A stretch of 64,000 nt of DNA from NCBI GenBank assembly GCA_947579605.1, contig OX388321.1:14003614-14067613 (forward strand). The letters run 5' to 3'. Origin of the DNA: Athripsodes cinereus (taxonomy: Eukaryota; Arthropoda; Insecta; Trichoptera; Leptoceridae). The position numbers and the translations under genes were made by a program. Every line of letters starts with the position of its first letter. Position 1 is the stretch's first letter. Below the pieces are notes generated by a model. It saw only the letters and a list, made by a program, of their open reading frames with translations. It had not been told where the DNA came from and did no database searches. Shown here piece by piece: positions 54,291 to 64,000 of this stretch.

Positions 54291-55715
54291 AAAATATATT
54301 ATTATAAACCGTCCCTGTTCCGATCCACCTGTGGATAAAGGTAACTATTGTCTTTCAGTATACGAGTATCTACAATAAATTATCATTTTCTGTTTCAATA
54401 CTAAATTAGCGCCAACTCGTCTTTCCAATCTTCATTATTATTCATTCACCTCTCTCTTTGTTCCTTCATTTTTTCTTTCTTTCTTTCTATCTCAAATAAA
54501 ATTAACTGAAAAAATAATAAACCACCTCTAGCGGAAGGTGCTGTGAAACACTAACGAGAAAGAGAGAGAGAGAGAGAGAGAGAGCAATTTTAATTTATTC
54601 CAATTTCAAGTATTTTATAACATTATTATTTTAAACGTGCCAGAAATTTTATCGAAAGTACTTTACAAAAAATAAATCATTCTATAAGAGAAGAAGTCGC
54701 TCTTTACTTATTGATTTTATAAAATAAGTTAAATGTATACATTAAAAAAACTCGTATGCAATTGTTTTTCACCTATAGGTACGTGAAATATTGAGTCTGG
54801 ACATAGGTGTTTCAGGTTAACTGAAGGAAATGTTTTTATCCAGTTAATTTTTTTTTCTTCATCAATGTCTTAGGATAAAATTCATAAGATTTTTTAAGAA
54901 AATTTTATTATTTATATATTGTCAAAATTTTTCTGAATTATCAATATTTATCCAAAATTTACCCCTTGAATTCATATAAAAAAAAAAAAAAAATCATTTT
55001 GTACATACACGCAATACATAATCAAAATCAATATTAGACAATTGAACCTCCTTAATATATTGTGATTATAACATTTTAAAATGTATACAATTAGGGTTTT
55101 TTTTGCAATATACTACCCCTTTACACATTTCTTGTATTTCACATATTCCTGAAATGTAAGTATTTCACAGCAATGTCACTGCACCATATTTTTTCCACAT
55201 AAAGGAACGGGCAATGTGTCTTAGGACTATGTCTTAGGGATGCGTAATACGTCTTAAAAATGAATTAGGAATATGCAACATATATCTTAGCAATGGTCAG
55301 TATGTCTTAGGACTTGGATATAATATAATGCGCAATATTTCTCGTGAAATAATAATTTATGCTTAGCTCATGTTATTTTTTGTATCTATTGGGTAAATAC
55401 TTGCAATGTAAATAAATAAAAGCAACATATCGACTGACATATCTATATATAAACCAAGGATAAGATAACCTAAGGGACTGATATGATAAAAAAATAAAAT
55501 CATTGAATCTTTCAGGAAAAAAAATCTCGTGAATAAAAAAACATATTAAAAGCAACTTAAACAGAAAAAATATAGCTCGAATTAACTGTGATTAGATGTC
55601 AAAATCAAATGTTCTTAAATACTCATATATTGTTAAGATTTAAAAACGACCCATTATATTTTTGATAAATAAGTTATTTTACCAACAACAGTGCTAAGGG
55701 ATAAAATAATATTAT
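54291..55715. other. Intergenic with (GA)n and degenerate TGTCTTAG repeats
   Basis: A (GA)n tract at about 54558-54583, a poly-A run at 54979-54993, and five spaced TGTCTTAG/CGTCTTAA/ATCTTAG motifs at about 55215-55315. No gene. Confidence 0.5.
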
Positions 55716-55734
55716 AGGACAAATAATACTAAAC

Positions 55735-56037
55735 AACGGTGGTTTGGACATGTTGAACGAATGAACGAGGTAAGAATGACAAAGAGGATTTACCTACTTG
55801 TCTGAAAGAAAGGGTGTGAGGAAACGCGGGCGTCCGAGAACCACGTGTCTTGATCACGTGGATCAAACTCTCAAGGACGGCCGCGTATTGAGTAAGATTA
55901 ACCGACGTGCGTGTATGAGAAACTGTATGGATGTGGAGGAAGCGAAGGAAGTGTGTAAAGATAGATCTGTTTGGCGTTCCGTTTTCTCTGCCTACCCCAC
56001 TTGGGACACGGCGTGAGGGTATAGGATAGGATAGGAT
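55735..56037 (+). mobile_element. R1 LINE 3' fragment with target-site duplication
   Basis: Encodes SERKGVRKRGRPRTTCLDHV, DQTLKDGRV, RACMRNCMDVEEAKEVCKD and SVFSAYPTWDTA-stop (to 56016), followed by (ATAGG)n. Flanks are AGGACAAATAATACTAAAC (55716-55734) and AGGACAAATACTAAAC (56038-56053), a target duplication with a 3-bp indel. About 95% identical by eye to the 28096 copy. Confidence 0.85.
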
Positions 56038-56053
56038 AGGACAAATACTAAAC

Positions 56054-56726
56054 TGGATTTTTTTACTAAATCCTATAAGACTGCAGTTTCCAATACAGTC
56101 GAAACCTATGAGATTCATATGAAAAATAAAAGAGAAATTCGATATTGAAAATAGTGGAAATTCAGTTTTTGAACCCTACCGACATTTCACTACAAATGGA
56201 TATGTCCGATTTCGATCCCTAGCCACTCACTCATATGAAAGTGACACTAAAAGTTGTGACTGATAAAAGATAAGAAAGCCTACCTACTAAATTTATGATA
56301 AATAATAATATCTACATAGTTAATGTCGCGGGGTTTGATATTACCAACTGAGTTATTCAGTACATACTTATATTATGTATGGTTAATATTTATACCTGCA
56401 TGAGCGATAAAATATCATGGGATAGAAGTACCTACCGGATGCAGACTGATAATGAAACTGTGATAACACAGGACGCGTTGAAACACGTCGTACTGAGGTG
56501 ATTGTCATTGGAATTAAATATTTATTTATATCGTGGAAGACAAAAGCCTATATTATTGTCCAGTGAGGTACTAAATTAAACACTTATATCTTGATGATGC
56601 ATCATCTACCATTGTCCAAATAACTGGCCACAAGGGACACTCCAATAGAAATGGATCTACTCAGCGCCTCATAGGATAGTCTTGCAAGAAACCCCATTAC
56701 ATTCTATTGCCTTCAATTTCTATTCT
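56054..56726. other. Intergenic, nothing recognised
   Basis: No gene or repeat boundary identified. Confidence 0.5.
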
Positions 56727-57075
56727 ATACTATACCCGCACGTTATATTCCAAATGGAGCAGGCAGAGAGAACAGAACGCCATTAGATTACACTTCTTTC
56801 GCTTCTGCTACATTAAAAAAAATCCACATACCCGCACGTCGAATTTTCGTACTCAACTCACATGGTACTCGGATGAATATCCGAGTAGGTACCATGTGAG
56901 TTGAGTACGAAAATTCGACCTGCGGGTATGTGGATTTTTGTAAATGTAGCAGAAGCGCAAGAAGTGGAATCTATATGGCGTTGATGAATATCCGAGTACA
57001 CTTTCCCATACCTCCTCTTTCAGATATATATCTTCTTTATCATACTTTCATCATGCATGCCCAAACCATGGTAAC
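56727..57075 (-). repeat. R1 LINE tail containing a palindrome
   Basis: The left part (ACCCGCACGTTATATTCCAA then ATGGAGCAGGCAGAGAGAAC) and right part (CTCTTTCAGATATATATCTT, CATGCATGCCCAAACCAT) are the R1 tail in minus orientation. The middle is an internal inverted duplication (56779-56980). Confidence 0.65.
56779..56980. repeat. 202-bp palindrome inside R1
   Basis: The left arm ends CATGGTACTCGGAT and the right arm starts ATCCGAGTAGGTACCATG, with almost no loop (centre at about 56877). The outer parts pair as CACTTCTTTCGCTTCTGCTA with TAGCAGAAGCGCAAGAAGTG. GATGAATATCCGAGTA occurs at the centre and again just right of the palindrome (about 56982-56998). Confidence 0.88.
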
Positions 57076-58449
57076 TTATTTACACCTGTTCTATGCACAA
57101 CACTCCCCTTGCATCATCATGTCGAATTCTACTACTTTTGCACCGATTCAATAAAAATATATATATTGAAGGTTGTGTATGCAGCTTTACGGATTAGAAA
57201 TACCTACCTATGTTCTAAATAGATTTCAGACAAATCTTGATTGACTTGGTAATGAATAATCTTTGCTTGTATTAAATTTATTAAGGTTACCCAGAAATAG
57301 TTCCACACAAAGACAATCCATTTATAACATTGTTTGCATCCATTTGATCCCTGACAAACAAATATAATGGGTTACTATACTTCTTTGTGCAAGAACACTC
57401 CAGGATGGTGAACAAACAGAACAGGAGTGAAGATCGATAACAGCTGATCCGAGGATAGGGCTGAGGAGACGTCAGACTGAAGGAGAAGGGAGTAGGATGG
57501 ATGAGCTGCGTAGGGGAAATGAAAGGGAGAAGAGGAGAGGTGGAGGATTTGGCTAGAGCAAATATTATGGGACCTTCGTGAAATTTGTTTGGATTTGGAT
57601 GGGAGAAAATTTGTTTGCCACAAAGTTACATATCAATTTGACACATAAACCTTCCCTTATCTTATTATAAACAATATGTTCTGGGAACTTAACCATCATT
57701 CTCTTTTTATAATATATTAAATTATATTTAATATACAGAATTATAAGGATATAATATCTAACAATATCAAAGCTATGTTCCATAAACGGTATATAAGAAT
57801 CTCTATAAAAAGCATATTGTTCTACAAATGTAATAGATACTATAATTTCAGTTTAGAATATTTGTAACTTTAAACAATTTGCAAATATTTTTCATAGTAA
57901 TAATATATCCAATAACTAAACATCAATAGTGATATCAAAGTAATATAACAAAGTTATCAATGAGTTAATTTTGCTAAGTCAATATTTTGTAATGATGTAC
58001 TAACCTATCTGTTAGACATTCATAATAAAAAATAATCATATCTGAAATGCTTTGAAACATGTAGATGTTATTTATTATGGTAATGAAAAAATATTTATCG
58101 AAACATTTACAAAGTAATCTTAATCTTGTCAGCGTTTAATGCAATGATATTGACAATCTGAAAACAATAAATTCCGTCCTTATTTATCAATATAAGTAAC
58201 TTTCTTTTAGTTTATGATAAAATATAGTAGATAAACAACAAAATATTTAACCTCCCGTTGATGTGGACTTAGTTCGTACCTATTTATGTTGTAGGTAGAA
58301 AAAATATTTTGAGAAAACGGATAAATTTCAAAGATAGTAAAATTTTACGAAGAAGTGCGTCTGTTAACGATTCTAAGGCCTTGATATAGATTTTCGATTA
58401 TGTAGGTATATAAACACTATTGCGTGTTTTGAAGCAGGAATAGGAAATA
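57076..58449. other. Intergenic with a purine-rich patch
   Basis: From about 57395 to 57560 the plus strand is strongly G+A-rich (AAAGGGAGAAGAGGAGAGGT..). It could be a decayed repeat; no family recognised. Remainder A+T-rich. Confidence 0.4.
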
Positions 58450-58660
58450 TTTTTCCATGGTGTCCCCGGTAAACAAGTCTTCCACTTTTTCTGTAAGTTT
58501 TCGAATTACCTGTAAAAAGCGGGTGCTTGTAAAACGAATAAGACATTTATCATCTTTAATTCAGCGCTGAGGTATGCATATCATCATGAATAGCTTATTT
58601 TTCATGGTGTTTATTCCATGTAGGTAGTTATTTCGCTAGCCACTGATATATGTAGATAGA
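58450..58660 (+). repeat. R3 copy, diverged
   Basis: TCTTCCACTTTTTCTGTAAG, TTTTCGAATTACCTGTAAAA, TAATTCAGCGCTGAGGTATG and GCTAGCCACTGATA follow R3 order. Confidence 0.55.
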
Positions 58661-59280
58661 ATATATTGATTTACCATTTCTTGAATTTTATTTAGAACTC
58701 AAAATTAAGACCCATGTCAGGAGTAAGTAACCTCTAAGGTGATTCTTGTTAGAAATCTTTAATTTATAGACAGATATCAGACGTCTCTCTGAGTACCTAC
58801 TTACTATATTATTATAAATAATTGTAGACATATAAAGGAGATTAGATATTTTCAGAGGTATTATTATCTTTCATTACACTAATAGTAATAACTACAAGAT
58901 ATTACATACAATGTCAATGAATTCCAATAACATTCAATAAATTCTGTACCTCACATACATATGTACCGACATATTTGACCGATAAGTAAATCGTTAATGG
59001 TATCTTATTCCTACCATATAATAATAATGTCACACTCAAAGCGAATTTAATTATTATACGTAGAAATATTTAACTGTATTAAAAATATATTCGATTCATT
59101 CTCTTTGGAAAATGAGTGTATTTTTTTTCATTTAATCCCTACTCTTCTTTCCCCAGGTACAGGTCAAATGTATTCTATGAGTTCCTTAGTTTCTTTCTTT
59201 CACATTCTTTCACACGAACTAATGATGTTTTTACTGCGTATCGTATATTTAATATAGGGAGGTAAGCTAACTACTCAATT
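58661..59280. other. Intergenic, nothing recognised
   Basis: A+T-rich; no supported feature. Confidence 0.5.
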
Positions 59281-59470
59281 CTTACTCTTCATGTATCTTG
59301 CCGGACAATCTCAACGTTGTCGATTACTTGAGAGAAACCCTCTCTTCCACACTTCTCATCTTCGTTTACTCCAGACATTTTAGACTTCCAAATCCTCTAC
59401 GACCCTCTATCATTCCTGCCATAACCAACTGTAAGATCACGTAGTTTTCACCTCTCATGGCATGGGCAAA
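59281..59470 (-). repeat. D family LINE tail, strongly diverged
   Basis: ACTCTTCATGTATCTTGCCG, CAATCTCAACGTTGTCGATT and CCTCTACGACCCTCTA parallel the D copy at 30775 (TACGACCCTCTGGATT). Decayed. Confidence 0.4.
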
Positions 59471-60760
59471 ATATAAAGTAACTTTATCTTTAATCAGCTA
59501 AGTAGGTACTTAGTAACAAAACCATAAATGTACTACATTTAAATACTTATATTACATTAACAGATAATCCTAACAATAACTCTTTTGTACATTGCACAGT
59601 TAATTATGCACTTAGAGGACAATAAAATAATATTTCAAAATATTCAGTTACTTATCATTGTATGAAATGTTATCGTTCAGTTAATCTTAATAATGACAAT
59701 AATATCAATTAGGTACCAATGTATTTTATGTCTAGGTTAAACAAACAAAGAAAATTTTAGTCTCTGCGACTTGACCGGGCAAGTTTAAAAACATACTTAA
59801 AATCGATGACAATCTTGCATAATGAAAATTCATTGAAATGAAATGTAAAAGTTTATCTAGAGAAAAACGTTTCATGTATAAAATCTCAACAGTTAATTAG
59901 CATCTATATGAATACGTTGATTTTACATATGTTATTTTAATTTGAATAGCTGTTTTTTTCTCCACGAAATTTATTCCATAATGTAGGTTTATACAATGAT
60001 CAGTTAAACGTCGCACCCAAAGTCAAATAATGCATTATTTTACCAATCTATTTAATAATAGATACCTAATTAATATCCATTATCTGTCTGTATCTATATA
60101 CTGTATACTTTTGAGTCAGTCAATTGGATGTTTTTCAGAGGTCATTACATCGCAAATCTCCCCAATGATAATAATACATACATATCTATTTTATTATGCG
60201 AAGTAATTAGCCGAACTAATCGGCAGTCATGGTAATATGAAGATTTCGAAGAAAACGTATGTGAAATTGAAAAATATTGCTTTAATTCTTTGATTCCTAG
60301 AATCTCATAAAAATCTTAAAAATATATTGTCATATCAAATCACTTCTAACCTAAAACAAATCAAGTCTGTTGATAGGTACATTATATACCTATCTAATAG
60401 TTAACCATAATATTATATACCATAGAGCACATAGTAGGTATATAATATACTTACCTATGTACCAATATCCAAAACATCACAAATCCATTATAATATTCTT
60501 AGAAGAGTAAACAAACCATGTACACCCAAGTTTGTACAATCATACTTCCTTTATTGAGATTTCTATAACATGCTGGTATAGGTTCACACATGTTCGTGCT
60601 ATTATCATAATAATTATGAAGCAATAAAGATATATCTTTGAGATTACAAAGCAAAACTGTTTGACAATTATTCGTATTGAAAGACTTAAATAAAAACGGA
60701 AGATAATGGCGTGAACAACGTTCACTGAACATATCGAAAGAATTCTTCACTTCGCTCTCC
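59471..60760. other. Intergenic, nothing recognised
   Basis: A+T-rich; frames up to 87 codons have no signature. Confidence 0.5.
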
Positions 60761-60761
60761 A

Positions 60762-60855
60762 TGGGACAGAATGAGTTCAGAAGGCCACCAAAAAGATAAA
60801 GGGATAGTTGGAAATCCAGGCACCTCTGTGATCACAGACTCTGAGATATGGACTA
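60762..60855 (+). pseudogene. LINE C-terminal remnant
   Basis: MGQNEFRRPPKR-stop-RDSWKSRHLCDHRL-stop resembles the GRPPKRWRDSW tail of LINE reverse transcriptases with TAA in place of the Trp codon. Confidence 0.4.
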
Positions 60856-62377
60856 AGTCACTAAGCCCATAAAACTTTGGCAATCAAATTTAGACTGTCA
60901 ACAAAAATTCAGTAAAAGGTGAAGACTACATTCAAAAAATGTACCTTAACATGATTTAATATAGGTATTGTCTTTTCAAGAGTCCAGAGGTAAAATAAGA
61001 ATCATCCACATCAATAAATTACTGATTAATCCAATGATATTTAATCAACATCCTCAGCACTAAAAAACAATACATGATTGACGTATTTTAAACATATTAT
61101 TTTTGACAAAGAAATCATCTCTGTTTTAATAAAATTTAAAATAATAGCTATCATTATATGGAAAATGCCTGAAAGTTTGTAATACATTAAAGTTCGTTCG
61201 ATAAAAAAAAATGTTTTTTTTTGTCACACCATATAATATAATCATTGGAAGTAGATACCTAGTTGTGTAGATATGTATATAGGTACTATGAAAAGAAGTT
61301 ATACTGCGTAGGTAGATATGTGTGAAACGGAAGGTAAAACAAAGCGAATATCTGGATATATACCTACGTACCTATATAATAAGTATCTAAGCAGATACAT
61401 TTTGTTCTACGAGTATGTATGTACATTGTTCATGGATACGTTACATTATTGTGTTTGCCAGGAAATAACCAATGTTTTGATATTTTCTCATAATGAAAAC
61501 ATCCGCATGATCTTTGAGCCTCCCTGGTGAGTACACAAAGCCTAATATTAGAAATATCCAGTTTTCTATCCTTCTCTCTGCCTCCATGAGATCGACTTGT
61601 AAGGTAGAATACTCGACATGAATATTTTGGCAAAAATTATTTTTCAAAATTCTACAGTTCAATGGGCGTTGTTAAAAAATAATATGAGAACCTTTTTTTC
61701 GCAGATGAGAATTCTAAAAACTATCAATATCACATAATGTGAAATATGTGTTTATTATTTATATCTTATTCGTTAATTACTGAAAGCAGCTGCATAAAGC
61801 AAAAACCTAAAAGCTGTGTTATTTTATTCGGTAAATCTCTTGTACTTAAAGTATGAGGAAATATACAATTTTGTATACGCATTAGATGAAGTAGAATACG
61901 TCGAAAATAAACTTGTATCCAATTGTTCGTTATAAGTTGAAATATCGACGCAGATTTCACCCTATGGAGAAAACCTCAGTAATATTAAAAACGTTTATTT
62001 TTATTTATCGCACATAATATGACCTCTTGTCTTATTTTAAATTAATACAAGCTACCAAATTGAGTAAAACATCCTGAGGAAATTTTGCAAGATTTCTGCG
62101 ATAATGTAATATGTTATAATGTTGCTTTGCATACAGTTAAGATGTATAATAATAACAATAAAATTATAGTAAAGTTTATTTATGGAATCCTTAATTCAAG
62201 GAACGGGTCCGGTTATAACAAAACCCTTTGTTTCTCAAATATCTCCAACACACGGACCCGTTGGCATTAATACAGGTTATAGCTGAATGTAAATGTCAAT
62301 TTGCTAAGCTGTCCCAACAAAACCATGAAGTTTCGTTCATTGTGCTGTTGCATAAATATAATGCAGTCGAGTCATTA
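60856..62377. other. Intergenic, nothing recognised
   Basis: A+T-rich; no supported feature. Confidence 0.5.
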
Positions 62378-62709
62378 TTGCTGATATATAATGAGTTACA
62401 ATCCATTGGATTGGTCTGCAACGAGTTTGGTTTTTCTTCTCCATTCGTCTCTATTCTCAGCCAGTCTTTTTAGCCCTACGTATGAGCTACAGTTCATGTC
62501 TCTCTTCAGTTGGTCCATATATGCGTCTCTTGGTCGGCCTCTGCCATTTGTCCCCTCAGTCTTACCCTCTGCGATGGCGATGAGTAGTCTTGGGTGCCTG
62601 ATGTTGTGGCCAATCCAGTTAGCTCGTTGTTGGCTGATTCTCTTAAGGAGTTGCCTTTTTTCGCCTACCCTGGTTAATACTTCTTCATTTTCGACGTGCT
62701 CCGACCTTA
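62378..62709 (-). pseudogene. LINE tail, second copy of the 6624-8669 family
   Basis: Minus strand from 62709: SEHVENEEVLTRVGEKRQLL, KRISQQRANWIGHNIRHPRL, EGTNGRGRPRDAYMDQLK then RDMNCSSYVGLKRLAENRDE and WRRKTKLVADQSNGL-stop near 62396. It matches the long copy from residue 528 onward, in frame across the site where that copy has an extra AT. 5'-truncated to about 330 bp. Confidence 0.88.
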
Positions 62710-62894
62710 TTGTTGAATTAAGCATAAAATAGCAATTTTTAAGGTAGTGATAAATTCCACAGTTCAGACTATATTATCTCTCATTTAAACTCATCATTAC
62801 TTATTCTTTCTTATCATCCATAGGCCATTGATTTGGCATTTGGGATCATCAGACAATTTTGAGTAATTTACATTTCCACAAACAAAATATATAT

Positions 62895-62975
62895 ACCTCT
62901 GTATATTGATTGTACTTAATTTGAATGTATAGGTACCTTTTAATTGTTTGTAATCAATGTACAGTAAAGAATGAA
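62895..62975 (+). repeat. T family LINE 3' UTR tail, sense copy
   Basis: CTCTGTATATTGATTGTACT, TTGTAATCAATGTACAGTAA then AGAATGAATAAATAGATAAT. It is the plus-strand version of 3691 and 13470. Confidence 0.6.
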
Positions 62976-64000
62976 TAAATAGATAATAATTGCAAAACAA
63001 AAACCAAAAAAAAAATATTTCAATGTATCAAAGTTATTTTAGAGTGTAAAAGTCCCAAAACAACTTCACATCACAAAAAATTGATAACAAGTGAAGATTA
63101 CATTTTGTTCGTGTCTTCGTTGATAATAAGACAATTTCTATATATTTTAATATTTTCAAGTCATAAATTTTGTTACCTCATAGATATTTATATTTTGTAA
63201 AACATATTCTTATTTCAAAGTATTCACAATAACTTGTGTACCTATGCATAATATCGTAATAAATAGAATTTCCCCAAAAATCTTTTTGTTTCCATGTGTG
63301 AATTTACGAGTTTATAATAATTTATACCTTTTCAGACTTGAAGAATAATATGCAGTGAAAATAATACACCACTTCGGTAGACTAACACAAGAACTCAAAT
63401 TTGCTATTCCTGTTGACTTTACAAACATAAAGAGAAGTGTATGCTGAGGAAATATTTGACAGACGCTGGTATTTACACAACCTTTTGTAATTTTCTCCAA
63501 GGAGCCAGCACTCGGTAGTATTGTAAATTAACTCTTAAAATTACTTTATATATAATTTATTAAAAAAAAAATGCTGAAGAACCAACATCAATCATAATAT
63601 TCGTTCATTCTCCTAGATTCTTATATAAAAATACCTACAAGTATACTAGAAAAAAAATGGAAAAAATAACATTTGTAATAAAACATAATAAGAAGAATTC
63701 TATCAAAAATGTGAATTTGTATTGTCAAATAGTTTCGTGGATAAATAGAACTAGCGCAAAATGACACAAATATTCTTCGTGGCTATGTACGTATTATATC
63801 AAACTAGAAATAAACCATCAGTGAACAAAGTAAACTTCATAAGATATTCACTGAATTCCATAATGAAATTAAAAATAAATGTTTGTTATTTCATTATACT
63901 CCGTAAGGTGAAAGTTTACGCATTACATAATATTCTTCAGTCAGTCAATCTAAAAACTCACTACTTTTATCAATAATGCTATAATATGTCACATACTTCA
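62976..64000. other. Intergenic, nothing recognised
   Basis: A+T-rich to the window end; no supported feature. Confidence 0.5.

Noticed and set aside
60499..60762. 87-codon minus-strand frame as a small gene
   Set aside because: No start context, no signature, and a composition expected of random A+T-rich DNA; an overlapping frame is equally long.
1..63520. Shared AAGGAGCCAGCACT near both ends of the window (about 7-20 and 63500-63513)
   Set aside because: Only 14 bases match and the flanks diverge at once, so it does not support terminal repeats or a duplication of the window ends.

Overview
Eukaryotic nuclear DNA, about 70% A+T, most likely from an insect. The anchor is one unmistakable host gene: an intact, single-exon FoxA/fork head transcription factor at 14254-15276 (+). 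Everything else recognisable is transposable-element sequence typical of arthropods, plus frequent TAGGTAGGTACCTACC-type palindromes of the kind seen in aphid, other hemipteran and lepidopteran genomes. I cannot fix the order. Hemiptera or Lepidoptera are guesses from repeat style only.

Layout. 1-13850 is intergenic DNA with MITEs, SINEs and 5'-truncated non-LTR retrotransposon (LINE) tails. It includes a 2-kb LINE (6624-8669) with an 11-bp target-site duplication, a hAT MITE (8817-9030) and a Tc1/mariner-type foldback MITE (10092-10347). 13860-15276 is the fork head promoter, 5' UTR and coding exon, followed by about 2.7 kb of repeat-free, extremely A+T-rich DNA that probably holds the 3' UTR and flank. 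18-39 kb is a graveyard of LINE tails, SINEs and many copies of one roughly 290-bp non-coding family (called R3 here). 39644-42434 is a structurally complete pogo/Tigger-type DNA transposon whose uninterrupted 577-aa transposase ends in a PHD-type zinc finger. 43476-47458 is a nearly full-length Jockey/CR1-like LINE with a zinc-knuckle ORF1 and an endonuclease/reverse-transcriptase ORF2. 47.5-64 kb is again intergenic with LINE tails and two long inverted repeats (52023-52398 and 56779-56980).

Families named for this report: R1, LINE tail encoding a ...AYPTWDTA C terminus and ending in (TATAG/ATAGG)n; R2, LINE tail ending in (TGATTT)n; R3, roughly 290-bp non-coding element whose ends resemble the R1 3' end; SINE-A and SINE-B, tRNA-derived; T, LINE 3' UTR ending ACAGTAAAGAATAAATAAA; D, LINE tail encoding ARDREAFxRVIANVG. 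Host biology in the window reduces to fork head, a FoxA regulator of gut, salivary/silk gland and terminal development. The rest is selfish DNA and its relics, several of which show informative mechanisms: twin-priming inversions, nested insertion, palindrome formation and tail sharing. No tRNA, rRNA, CRISPR or bacterial-type feature is present.
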